From positions 218,403,616 to 218,467,615 of the forward strand of contig NC_092877.1 of NCBI RefSeq assembly GCF_028372415.1: a stretch of DNA of 64,000 nt, written 5' to 3'. Of this stretch, positions 33,681 through 43,799 are shown piece after piece. A program made the translations under genes and the position numbers. This DNA is from Notamacropus eugenii. Lineage: Eukaryota; Chordata; Mammalia; Diprotodontia; Macropodidae. The notes beneath the pieces were generated by a model that saw only the letters and a program-made list of their open reading frames with translations, was not told where the DNA came from and made no database searches. Positions within the stretch are counted from its first letter, which is position 1. Every line of letters begins with the position of its first letter.

Positions 33681-35277
33681 AGTCAGATGAATTTTCTCAA
33701 CATTCCCTTAAAATAACACCCCAAACCAAATTTTGGAGCTGCGGAAGTAAAGGTCAGGGTGAAACATTTTTCAGGCCTAAGCATAGTTAAAAGGTCAGCA
33801 GGAGTAGCTACTGACATCAGGGTGAGGCCTCTCTGGAGTTCATATATACAGAAAAAGACAGTGGCAGATTCAGGAGCTCTCAGCCAAGAGACATTAAGGG
33901 GGTTGGACAACTGGTCGGAATGAGATTACAGGGGATCTTTTACTGTCACTCTGTATATCTGTTACTGATCTGCAATCTTATAGCTCACATGGAGTTTTAA
34001 GTCATTGTTCCAGGTTGAAAAAGAGTTCAAGGTGGGAGGGTGGAGGCAGTAAGGGCCCAGGTCACAGTTCCAAGGCAAAGAATGGGCTGCAACTTGTAGC
34101 TGTAGAGGACCTGGGTAAAAGCGAGAGTGCTGACCAAAAGAACAGAGACCTTACCTCTCCTTGCATCATAGCACCTTGGAAGCACAGAACCCCAGAACTA
34201 CTTCTGAAAACAGCAGTATGAATAAGTTGACTCCTCATCCCTTGGTGAGCAGAGCTTAACCTTAACATAAAGTTCTAAGTCAAAAAATAAGCTTTACTCA
34301 AGAAAAAAAAAAAAGCAAATAGCAAAAAAAAAAAAAAAAAAAAAAGGTATTTGATCATATAAAGCTATTATGGTGGCAGGAAAGATCATATAAAGCTATT
34401 ATGGTGGCAGGAAAGACCACGACATAAGCTGAGAAGAAGACAACAATGTGAAAACAGCTACAAAACCTGAAAAAAAAAGACTATTGGACACAAGTCCAAT
34501 AAGAAGTCCTGAAGAGTTAAAGAGGTAAGAGTTTTAAAGAAAAAAATGTAGAAGAAATGTGAGTGATGCAAGAATATTATGAAAAGAGGATGAAAAGGTT
34601 CATGGAACACATACACACTTACAACCCTGAAGAAAATAACACCTTAAAAACTAAATCTAATGGTAAAAAAACAACAAAATTCACTAAACATCTCAAAGAG
34701 CAGAACAGGCCAAATGTCAAAGGAGGTTAAAAATAAAACACAAAAACAATTGGAACTGGCCAAATTGTAAAAATAATAAAAATAAAAGAGGCACACAATC
34801 TTACTGAAGAAAATAGTTAATTAAAAATTAGGATTGAGCAAGAAGAAGCTAATGATTCCATGAGACATTAAGAAGCATAAAAACATAGTCAAAAGAATGA
34901 AAAAAAATTACATTGGAAAAGCCACTGACCAGAAAATTAGATAAAAAATTATTGAGCTACTTGAAAGCCATGATGAAAGAGCTTAGATATCATATTTCAA
35001 AAAATTATCAAGCAGAACTGCCACAATATCGATCCAAAGAGTGTTATAGAAAATGAAAGAATTTAATGTGAAATATAATTTACTTATTTTATTTTTCTTG
35101 CTTTTAAAATATTGCTAATATGGAGATATATTTTACATAAGTTCACAAGTATAATTGATGCATTGCTTGCCTTCTCAATAGATGAACAAGACTGTGGGAG
35201 GGAGACAAAGAATTTAGAACTCAAAGTTTAAAAAGAAAAGAATATTAAAAATAAATAATAAGGGAGAAAAAAAAACA
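33681..35277 (+). mobile_element. Internally deleted L1 (5'UTR, partial ORF1, 3'UTR; no ORF2)
   Basis: From 33.7 to 34.3 kb it follows the L1 5'UTR ('ctgaaaacagcagtatgaat', 'ggtgagcagagcttaacctt', 'aacataaagttctaagtc'). From 34.35 to 35.04 kb it follows ORF1 up to the beginning of the RNA-recognition region. From about 35.06 kb it jumps to an L1 3'UTR ('gctaatatggagatatattt', 'attgcttgccttctcaatag') and an A-rich end. ORF2 is absent. It splits an antisense L2, and the flanks 'ccagagtcaaatgga' and 'ccagggttcaagaaattga' look like a diverged target-site duplication. Confidence 0.75.
34345..35045 (+). pseudogene. L1 ORF1 remnant
   Basis: Recognisable ORF1 phrases include 'gaagaagacaacaatgtgaa', 'gtagaagaaatgtgagtgat', 'gaagaaaataacaccttaaa' and 'cttgaaagccatgatgaaag'. 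The last encodes the LESHDE stretch that corresponds to LPESHDQ in the HAL1 copy. Stops and frameshifts are numerous. A perfect 31-bp tandem duplication lies at 34353-34414. Confidence 0.75.
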
Positions 35278-35835
35278 TCCAGGGTTCAAGAAATTGAATG
35301 TCTTGTTCAATGAGCAGCAAAAAGATAGGCATCATTGGATGGTGAAGTTCATGAGAAGGCATAAGAAGACTGGAAAGGTGAGTATATGGGGTGAGAGTTC
35401 CTGGTTATGAAGTTTTTGAATGACAAATATGATTTTATATGGATGGTAATAGGTATGCACTGGAGTTATTGAATATGGAATGGGGAAGCACAATCAGAAT
35501 TATACTTTAAATAGTTTACTTTTACATTGAGGAGATGAAAGACTAGCATGGGAGCAGACTTCTGTCAGAGAGACCAATATGAAATCTATTGAGGTAGTTC
35601 AAGTATGAAGTGATGAGTGCTTGTCTGAGCTTATCTGAGGTGATGGTAGCAGTATCTGTGGGAAAAGGGGCACATGGGGAATATGTGATGATGGTAAAAC
35701 TGACAGGTCTTGCCACAGATTAGATATAGGGGATGAAAGGATAAGACATTAAGGATGACACCTAGATTGAAAGTTGGGAGGATAATGATATGCTTGAAAG
35801 TAGTAGTGAACTTCAGAAGATGGAACAGTTTTAGA
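35278..35835 (-). mobile_element. L2 LINE, antisense (right part)
   Basis: It continues the L2 split by the L1: 'gaatgtcttgttcaatgagc', 'agaagactggaaaggtgagt', 'aaactgacaggtcttgccac', 'ggatgacacctagattgaaa' (all inverted L2). Confidence 0.85.
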
Positions 35836-35837
35836 AG

Positions 35838-36750
35838 AAATCTATTCTAATCTAATAAATAGTTATTAGGTGCTTATATTGTACAAATTTGGGATATCTG
35901 CCCCAAATATTAACATGGACCATCTGTGCCCAATCTGTGGTAGAGCATTCCGAGCTCCTGTTGGTCTGATCAGCCACAGTCGGACACACTGAAATTTCAC
36001 TTTATCATGGTGATGTCGTTTTGGTCCTCTTCGAAGACTAAGGACAACAGCCAACCAGCTTATAATGTGCCAGGCACTGTGCTAAATGCTGGAGATACAA
36101 TTAGTAAAAGGAAAGGTTGTCTCTGCCCTCAAGTATCTTACAAACTAATGGAGGAGAAAATAACATGTAAATGATGGCAGGAATGGGCCAAGGGGACAAG
36201 GCACCGGAGGGTACACACCTGTTCTGTTAAGTTGAGACCAGGCAGAGCAAGAGATGCAAAGTGGAGGAGTTGAGCACCCAGTTTCTGTCATCTATAAAGG
36301 AAGACAATGAGAGGAGTTTGGTATTCCTCCAGTCTTCCTTTCAGAGGAAAACAGAGACTGAGGGAGGTGGTATCTAGCAAGGTTTGAATTAACAGCAGGG
36401 CGATGATATTAAAATATATTGATTTTAAATTTGGACATGTTGAGTTTAAAATGTCTATAGAACATCCAATTCTTGATGACTCAGAAAGTCATCAGAGAGT
36501 TTGGAGTATGAATAGGTTTGAGAATTTTCACCATAAAACTGATAATGGAATTAATATAGAGGGGAAAGAAAAGAGATCCTAGGACAAAGACTTATGCAAC
36601 TGGATGAAGATCCAGAAAGAAAGACTGAGAAGGAGTGGTCAGATAGATAGGAAGAGAATGAAGAGATAACAGTATAATGAAAAACTAGAGGAAAAAAAGA
36701 GTATTGAGGAGAGAAGAATGATTGACAGTATCAAAGTCTACCATTCAGAA
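35838..36750 (-). mobile_element. L2 LINE, antisense, interrupted by a LINE tail
   Basis: It starts again at an L2 3' terminus ('taataaatagttattaggtg') and, after the insertion, continues 'aatgtgccaggcactgtgct'. From 36.42 kb it reads into the ORF ('tttggacatgttgagtttaa', 'gaaggagtggtcagatagat', 'tgattgacagtatcaaag'). The 36.1-36.4 kb part does not fit L2 well and may be another element. Confidence 0.75.
35879..36057 (+). mobile_element. 5'-truncated LINE 3' end encoding a terminal C2H2 zinc finger
   Basis: This 179-bp insertion in the antisense L2 is flanked by the 7-bp GCTTATA at 35872-35878 and 36058-36064. One frame reads CPICGRAFRAPVGLISHSRTH (20 plus one residues: cysteines at codons 35927 and 35936, twelve residues, then histidines three apart) and then stops with TGA at 35990-35992. 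The remaining sequence is a 3'UTR ending 'ggacaacagccaacc'. A second copy is at 54419. A cysteine-histidine finger at the extreme C terminus is known in some LINE reverse transcriptases; the clade is not determined here. Confidence 0.75.
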
Positions 36751-37024
36751 TCTGATCTTCATTTACCTTTCATTTACCTTTATCTCCCACTACTCCTTTA
36801 ACTAAATCCTATGCACTAACTAAATTACACACTCACTGTTACTCTACCTCCCTTACTTTAAAACTCAATTCTACTGCTGCTTCTTTGACGAAGCCTTCTC
36901 CCCCCTGGACATTGACAGGAAAGCATCCACCACACTTTAAACTCACACTTCTCATCACACTTTCCATTCCATCATAATTATTTATGATCATGTAGATTGT
37001 CAATTCTTTCAAAATAGAGTTGGT
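36751..37024 (+). mobile_element. Probable L2 3' fragment
   Basis: The pyrimidine-rich stretch with 'gctgcttctttgacgaagcc' and 'tcataattatttatgatcat' resembles the L2 3'UTR in sense orientation. Support is modest. Confidence 0.45.
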
Positions 37025-37027
37025 AGA

Positions 37028-37235
37028 ACATCTGAGGCAATGTGGCATATTGCAAAGAGTATTAAACATAGAGTCATGAAGTCCTGGGTTCAAATCTCAC
37101 CTCAGGGAATCACTAACTGTTTGAGCCTGGGCAACACCTTTTAATTTCATGCTTCTTAGTTTTTCTCATTTATCAAATGAGAGGGCTGGATGACATATTT
37201 CTCAATGCCACTTTGAACTCTAAATTTTTGTTCTA
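37028..37235 (+). mobile_element. MIR3 (Ther-2)-type SINE
   Basis: Head 'gtcctgggttcaaatctcac', core 'tgtttgagcctgggcaacac', 'tcatttatcaaatgagaggg', and an L3-like tail 'ctggatgacatatttctcaa' with 'ttgaactctaaatttttg'. Confidence 0.75.
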
Positions 37236-37719
37236 ATCTATGGTATCTTGCTTGTAACCGGTATTGGATATTGTGATTCATAGGATGTTTCCCATTTGCC
37301 AAAGGTCCCTTAGTGCCCCTAAGTGCTCCTATTGTTTTTACTCACTGTTCACTCATTGATTCATTGAGCCCTTTAAACCTTAATACTTTCATAGCTATAA
37401 ACTTCCAAAAGAAATATGACTCTTTCCTTGCAATCTAGGAATATTTATTCTCACTGGTGAGAAAAAAAAAATACATTTTAAACCTTTAAGAAAAAAAGCA
37501 TTGTTTAAGCAAATGCTAAGATTAGCAAGGACATTTGACAAAATCTCTCTTGCTGAATACTTGCGGATAATATCGAGTGATATTGGTTAGATTATAGTAT
37601 ATTTAGGTGTATTCAGAGCTGATTAATTAAATGGTTAGAAAAAAAGTAATCATTAATGAATTGATATGAAGAAGGAGGGAAGTATCTATTCGAGAGCACC
37701 AGAAATCTACACGTAGCTC
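37236..37719. other. Unassigned sequence
   Basis: No gene or repeat recognised. Confidence 0.4.
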
Positions 37720-38337
37720 TGTTGCCAGGCCTAGAGGCCTAAGGGCTACCCGAGTCTTACCTTACCTATCTCAGGTCTTTGGTTGGCCAAACCGGATAAA
37801 CGTATGAGAGAAGAGACTTTCCAGAGTCGAACAAGCGTTAGGCTTTATTCAGGGTCTTGGTTACATGTGCAGGGGGAACTCTTCCTGAGGAGAGAGAAAT
37901 CTCCCAAGGAGGCAAAGATCTTACAGTAAGAGAATGGAAGCGGAAGTGGAAGTGGGGAGAGAGGGGAGAGGGAAGAGTGAAGAGAGGAGAGAAGGAAGAG
38001 GGGCCTTCTGTCCCGTAAGAGCCCCTCAGCACTAAGAGCGCCTTCAGGCTTTCCTGACCCTACTTAAGCTCTCCTGCCGCATAGTTTGCACCTGAATACC
38101 ATGCCTGTTAGACAACAATAGGTGTGCTCAGACCCCGGGGCCAATCTCAAGGGCGGGGATGCTCTCTCCCAGCACGTATCCTACGGAGAAGAGGCAGAGA
38201 CGCACGAGATAGCCCGGGTCTCACACCTCAATTCCCAGCTGTTCCCTGGGGGGCCTCATGAGAACTCTAAGGTTTAGAAGTCCTCACCTTTACCTGCCCG
38301 AGACTGTCCACATGGAACTGAGCTTACACCCCCAACA
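37720..38337 (-). mobile_element. Solo LTR of an endogenous retrovirus (CpG-rich)
   Basis: On the minus strand the 618-bp segment begins TGTTG and ends CAACA, the usual TG...CA with short inverted repeats. About 130 bp before the end is the poly(A) signal in 'ccctgaataaagcctaac', followed by a T/C-rich stretch, and a TTAAG-type element lies further upstream. GC and CpG content are far above the surroundings. No gag, pol or env borders it, so it is a solo LTR left by recombination. The target-site duplication is not resolved: only three bases clearly match. Frames across it, including a 64-residue minus-strand one, are not genes. Confidence 0.8.
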
Positions 38338-38389
38338 CTCTGTGATACTAAAAATCTTCTCGATTTTGATTGAGGTAGAGCTGTTTTAT

Positions 38390-39480
38390 GTGTGGCCTTG
38401 ATCACAGCCCATCTCAATTTCTCCAGCAGTTTGCTCCCTCAAACCTTTCACCCCATATCCACTCTCTGTTCCTTCCCTGACATCTTCAAGCATCTACACA
38501 TTTCTCCCTTCAAAAACCAACAACAACGAAAAACAAAACACAAAACCTGTACTTTATCTACTACTCTAGTTATCATCTTGTTACCACATCTAGTTACCAC
38601 ATCTAGTTGCTACATCTAGTTACCACATCTCTATTCTGCCCCACCGCTCCCCGCAGTGAACCGCCTTTAACAATCTTATCTATATTTGTTGACCACTTTT
38701 TTCCTCACTCATTCCTTAACCCTTTTTTGTATGTCATTCACTGACATCAGTCAAATAAAACCATTCTCTCCATGTACCAATCATCATTTAACTGACAAAT
38801 CTGATGATCTTTTCACAGTTCTCATTCTTTTTCACTACTTTGCTACCTTCAGCACTGTTGACCCTCTTCACATCCTTGATAGTCTTCCCTATGGGTTTTC
38901 ATCACATTACCCTCTCCTGGTTCTCTTTCTGTGTCAGTTCTTTTCACTTGCCTTTGCTAACTCATCACATCATGGCCCCTTGCTATGGTCATTTTTCATA
39001 TCACTTTCCAGGTCTTCTGTACTTTATCTGCACTCTCTCTTCTTTCATGACTTCATTAGCTCTCATGGTTCAATCATTTCTAGGCAGATGACTCACAGAC
39101 CCGTTTTATGTAGTCTCAGCCTCTTATCAGAGTTTCAGCCTTTTATCTCCAACTACTTTATCAACATTTCAAACTGAATGTCCTGGAGACATCTCAAACT
39201 CAACTTGCCCAAAACAGAACATTTGCTCTTCCCCAAACCCACCTTTCATTAAATTCCCTTTGTCTCCCAAAGGCGTCGTGTCTTTTTCTTTTCCAGTCAC
39301 CTAGGTTCAGGACCTCAGGGACCCTCTCCCTTTAGTCTGAACCCTTCCTTACTTCATATAACCGTTCAATTGCTAAATCTTTCATTTTCTAACTGAATGT
39401 CTCTACCATTTGACCTTTTATATTTATACATATAGCCATAGCCTTAATTTAGGCACTAATCCCTTGTTACCTAAATATCC
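38390..39480 (+). pseudogene. L2 LINE ORF2 remnant (reverse transcriptase region)
   Basis: The coding order matches the L2 reverse transcriptase: 'gttctcattctttttcacta', 'agcactgttgaccctcttca' (D-T-V-D-type region), 'cctctcctggttctctttct', 'tagctctcatggttcaatca', 'gcagatgactcacagaccc' (the ADDSQ catalytic box) and 'ggagacatctcaaactcaac'. Frameshifts break it into pieces, one of which leaves a chance 163-residue frame at 38686-39177. The first 380 bp are less certain. Confidence 0.7.
38581..38630. repeat. 13-bp tandem repeat, four copies
   Basis: Units of TTACCACATCTAG occur at 38581, 38594, 38607 and 38620. The third has two substitutions and the last is incomplete. Confidence 0.9.
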
Positions 39481-39484
39481 TAGT

Positions 39485-40115
39485 AGTTTAGAGACAATAT
39501 TGGAATGAAATAAGACAATCACAAGAAGCTACACAACTGTTAACAAAAGGAACCATAGCATAGATAAGATAGGAAGGAAAGATAAAACACTTAACTAGAA
39601 TAAATGCAATCTTCTGTGCCTCTATATGAAAACGTATATGATTAGAAGGGAAGTATATATTATCAGAAGGCTAGGGTGACTTGTGTAGCTTTGAGACATC
39701 CTATAAATCTGGAAAGTCTTTATTTCACATGGACAGTCTTTTATGCTCCTAAGGAATCAGGGAGCCATGTCGATGTAGTCTGAGAACATCAGAAAGCTGC
39801 ATCAATCCTCAAGTGACTTGAGCCTTAGAACCCTGAGCAAATCAATTTTTTATTGAATAAAATAAGTAGCTTAACTAATCTAGTGAGGTTAGGGGTAGAC
39901 TTTGGGAGATATTGATGTTATCATACTTTCCAACCCTTGTTGGCAAGGTACTAAAGATTTTCTAGAGAATTTTTGTCCATTTAAATACCTATAGGGACTT
40001 TGGCTAATTTGTTGGCCTTATCTCCAGGATGTGAGAAATCTGACAAAGCCAGAACTTTAGAGGAAAAATAGAAAGCTAAATTAAACTTGTGCTTTCCTCT
40101 CTCCCCCACCGAAAA
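39485..40115 (-). mobile_element. Possible old LTR with an upstream purine tract
   Basis: On the minus strand a purine-rich run at 40110-40091 is followed by about 600 bp that includes a 'gcataaaag' TATA-like motif near 39744 and an AATAAAG poly(A) signal near 39719, about 25 bp apart. The order purine tract, promoter and poly(A) signal fits a retroviral 3' LTR. No clean TG...CA ends could be placed, so this is tentative. Confidence 0.3.
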
Positions 40116-40216
40116 TCAAAAACGGTCCTTTGTAATAGTATCCAGATATGGAAGGAAACAAAAATCAGATAGCCAAGACTTGGCTTCAGTACTTCATAGG
40201 GACTGTGTCTTAGATT

Positions 40217-41560
40217 TCAACATGCTGGTCCATGTGGTGGAGATACCAAATGTTTGCGGTGACAATGAGCAGAAGTAGCATCAGTAACATTAGGACTGCA
40301 TGACAGATGATGACACCTTGGACAGTTTTGATTTTTTTTGAAATCATGCATTAGGGTCAGGAAGCAAAAATTTCCATCTCCCTGATGTAAGAAATTTCTA
40401 ATGAACAGGAACAGCTTCAGAAGCATTAGTGCCATAGCACAGAATTTCTCCAAGTTACCAACCAGAACATCCCCCTTGAGAACCTCACTGGGGAAGTAAT
40501 ATCACATATTGGCTGCTTTAAAGACTTACAGTAAGGGGCTGACTTCTTTCACAGAAGTTGGATAAAGTCTATTCACCTTTATCCAGAAACTCAGTATTGC
40601 CACTAAGTCACCTAATGGAACCCATTTCTTCTAGGTAAATATATATTAAGAATTAACAATATTTAACAATAATTTAATCTCTACCCTTGTTGCTGAAAAG
40701 CAAACAATTCTCAAAATTGCTACAACTTGTTCCTCCAAGCTATTTCTGGGAAGAAGTTGCTTGAACCACTCAAGTGGAAAGGAGACCCGATAGTTGAGTG
40801 GTGCTAGAGTTGCTTCTTCTTCTGTAAATATTTCAAGCCTTGGGTGACTCTGAGACAAGGAAGGAATAAGAAAGAGTTAAAGGGGATCAGCCAGAAATAT
40901 GTCCATAAGAAGTAAATCTACCTAGAGTCTGGATCCAAGAAATTAATAAACTAGAGAGTACTCCCTTTACCTATGGTGGCATTGATTCATCATGGATATG
41001 GCTTCTTGAATGTGGAACATTTGAGTTTGGCAATAAAGGACATGATTATTAAGCTGTTGATCAGCATAAGCAAACTTGTAGGCTTGAGATGCTCTGAGGT
41101 CTATTTTACCAGTTAGAGACAGGCTGAGCATCATGTGATTTTGATGAACCTTCTCAATGGCGTAAGAAACCCAGTTGGATAGGGATATCTGCCTTTTATT
41201 TAATTATAGGGATCATAGAATTCCACATCTGCATATTATGGAACCATGCCCCTATGTACAAATTGGCAGTTGATCTACTCCCTACCTTCTGCTATTCTTG
41301 TAATGGTTTCACCCTGATTGCTTATTTTAACAGCAGGCAATTAATGTCTCTGAAGAGTGCTGAAATTGCTCAGGAAAAAAAAAAAAAAACAAACCTGTAT
41401 GTGGTGGAGAAAATGGAAAAATTCCTCCATTGGCCTTGACTCAAAAAGACAGTCTTTAATTGTTTGATCATACTCTCTCCAGTTCCCAGACAACTTGGCC
41501 AGGTATATGATTGTCTCTCAGCAGTTAATATAGACAAAAGACTTATCTGACCCATATTTA
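40217..41560 (-). pseudogene. Decayed protein-coding segment, possibly endogenous-retrovirus env-like
   Basis: Several minus-strand open stretches have protein-like composition and follow each other with stops and frame changes between them: about 41517-41395, 41203-40970 (78 codons without a stop), 40858-40646, and 40500-40217. They contain amphipathic helical segments, scattered cysteines and two hydrophobic stretches of about 20 residues in the last two, as in a membrane glycoprotein remnant. The LTR-like segment just downstream supports a retroviral source. A decayed host gene is the alternative, since some open stretches are bordered by splice-like AG and GT. I do not recognise the protein. 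Confidence 0.35.
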
Positions 41561-41844
41561 TTTCTCCCTTTGATCCTGTTTCTTAGAACACTGGTGGATC
41601 AGAATTTTACCAGCCACTGATTTTTTTTTTCCATTAGATGGTTCCTGTTCCCTATTCCCCAGGTTTGACTTCATAGACAAATATTTTTTCATTGAAAATT
41701 ATGTCTCCAAGTAAGTCATACCTTGCTGTGTGGTTTTCTTGGATGAATAAACAAATAAAAACATTTCTCTTTGCTTGTGTGATCATCTCAAGTGTCAGGA
41801 ATGCAGATTCAAAGCAGATGCAAAGAAAAATAATCCTAACAGGA

Positions 41845-42012
41845 ATATCAAAAAGTTGAATAGAATTTCTTGAGAATCAATGGCTTCTACCTCAAAAGTC
41901 TTTAAGTACTGGAAGGTGATCACTTGTTTAGAAATTAAAGAAAGAATTCCTCTTTGGGCATGAATTTGATCAGATGATCTCCAAGGAATCTTCCACCTCT
42001 ATAAATTCAATA
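41845..42012 (+). mobile_element. L3/CR1 3' tail
   Basis: 'caaaagtctttaagtactgg', 'aaggtgatcacttgtttaga' and 'gatgatctccaaggaatctt' follow the L3 3' end (inverse of 'gaccttggagatcat'). Confidence 0.6.
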
Positions 42013-42094
42013 CATTAGAGGAGAGAAGAAAGCAAGAAAAGATATAGCTACTTCAAAAAATCTCCATCCCTGGATGTACTTCATAAAACTGGTC

Positions 42095-42240
42095 AAGTCA
42101 AGTCAACAAGTGTTTAGCAGCTTACTCTGTACCAGGCACAGGGTTGAGTGCTGGGGATACAAAGAAAGGGGAAAAACTAAATGAAAAACAGCTTCTTCTC
42201 CGAAAGAGTTCATGCCCTAAAGGGAGTAGAAGACAACACA
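42095..42240 (-). mobile_element. L2-type 3' end, antisense
   Basis: 'ctctgtaccaggcacagggt', 'gctggggatacaaagaaagg' and 'gagttcatgccctaaaggga' mark an inverted L2 terminus. It ends at a CCA/CAT repeat. Confidence 0.75.
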
Positions 42241-42249
42241 ATACTACTT

Positions 42250-42298
42250 GCCACCACCACCACCACCACCGTCATCTTCATAGTCACCATCATCATCG
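42250..42298. repeat. (CCA)n/(CAT)n triplet repeat
   Basis: About seven CCA units are followed by CAT/CATC units. It lies between an inverted L2 end and an inverted MIR tail. Confidence 0.9.
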
Positions 42299-42515
42299 CG
42301 TTTATATAGCATTGTCAACTTTAAAATCATCTCATTCTATACTTACAAAAATCTCAGGAAGTAGCTAGTATTATTAGCTTGTACAGATAAGGAAATTCAG
42401 GCAAAGATTAAGTGATTTATACAGGAACACATAGATAGTAAGCATACAGGGATGGCTTTGACTCTTGGCTATATGAGTAACGCTCTGTAAACCTCACCAC
42501 CTGACTGCTTTATTC
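42299..42515 (-). mobile_element. MIR SINE
   Basis: Inverted tail 'tatatagcattgtcaacttt', then 'aaaatctcaggaagtagcta', 'gataaggaaattcaggcaaa', 'acacatagatagtaagcata'. It is diverged but in order. Confidence 0.75.
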
Positions 42516-42529
42516 ATGACATGCACACA

Positions 42530-42660
42530 TGTATATAATGTGGGTGTGCCATACACACATATACATAAGCATATATATATGCAATATTTAAGTATAGCAT
42601 ATATGCGATGAATTATCTATCTTTCTTATCTATCTATTTGTGGATCTATCCATCTGCCAG
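42530..42660. repeat. TATA/CATA-rich and (ATCT)n simple repeat
   Basis: Mixed ACATATATA units pass into ATCTATC units around 42615-42655. Confidence 0.75.
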
Positions 42661-42879
42661 TAAATTGAAGGAAATGTGGTGGTAGAATGCTTAGGAGTAA
42701 GTGATCTTTAAGAAATAATGTTGAATTTCTTTCTCTCTGCAGTTGGTCTTTGGTAAAGGAGGCAGAGCTGGATTAGGAGCATAGGATTGTTTTTTTTTTT
42801 TTTTTGCTTTTTTTTAAACCTATTATAATCATAGAAGACATTAACAAAAGCTTATTTAAAAATAATGCTGAAGGGAGGC

Positions 42880-43790
42880 ATAACAGAAGATAAAAGACTG
42901 GAAGATATTTTGGTTTTCAAAATGGATATATTCTAGAAATTATGGGTAAGCTTAATGTCAATCTACAGAAAATTTCTAAAATGAGTCATTAAATAGATGG
43001 TTTATGAGCACCTGGAAAAGGAAGCAGTTATCACAGTGAGTCACTATACGAGCTTCTGGAGAAACAAAAATTCATGTCAAAAGGAAAATCATTTTTGGCA
43101 GAGTTAGACTGGGAAATGAGTAGCCTGCCACAGATAGAATATTTTTATTCCCACAAGATATTTAATACTAAACATCTCTCATCAAAATCTTCTGGACAAG
43201 ACTGATAACTATGGACTAGATTATATCATAATTGAGTGGTTAAGTCCTCTCACTACCAAACCAAACACATTTCTTAAGGACAACTACTTTGTCTTTTTGC
43301 TCTTAAATCTCCTAGAACATAGAATATTATGTGACATACATGAGGTGCTTAATAATACTTGTTGTTTGAGATGTACTGATTAATAAATCACTGTTACTTT
43401 GATGGAAGATATTTGTTGGCCTATCTCAGGGCTCTGCTATAACTCCTCCCCCCCAAATCATTTTATGAGTTTCCTAGACAATGATAAATAGCACCTGGTT
43501 TTCAGATTTGTAAGTGACACAAAATTGGCAGTGATAACTAATGAACTGAATGAAAGAATTAGGATCTTAAAAGGTATACATAGGCTAGAAGAGTGGCCAC
43601 AACCTCCCATTATGTATGACTTAACAGATAAAAGTCAATTTCTCAATTTAGGTTAAAAACCATCTATTTTTATAAGAGAACCATTTTTGTGTAAGAAAGA
43701 TCTAAGGCTTTTAGTTATCATCAAGCTAAAGAAAATGCTATTCTGCAAAGTTTTTGAAACATCTAAATCAATGTAAAGTTGAATTAATAA
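42880..43790 (+). pseudogene. L3/CR1 LINE ORF2 remnant
   Basis: Colinear L3 phrases: 'ttatgagcacctggaaaagg', 'aagcagttatcacagtgagt', then 'gtaagtgacacaaaattggc' (corresponding to the FADDTKLG catalytic box region), 'ggctagaagagtggccacaa' and 'gaaagatctaaggcttttag'. Stops are frequent and the part between 43.14 and 43.45 kb is poorly matched. Confidence 0.65.
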
Positions 43791-43799
43791 AAATATGTT

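Noticed and set aside
38050..38340. CpG-island promoter of a host gene
   Set aside because: The CpG-rich stretch coincides with the U3 side of a TG...CA-bordered LTR, and no exon follows on either strand.
38686..39177. 163-codon plus-strand open frame
   Set aside because: It is a chance open frame through a frameshifted L2 reverse transcriptase remnant; the true L2 coding frame changes several times within it.
40960..41210. Calling a named multi-exon gene from splice-like borders
   Set aside because: One acceptor has a poor pyrimidine tract, one junction needs a non-canonical donor, and neighbouring stretches contain stops; kept only as an unidentified decayed segment.
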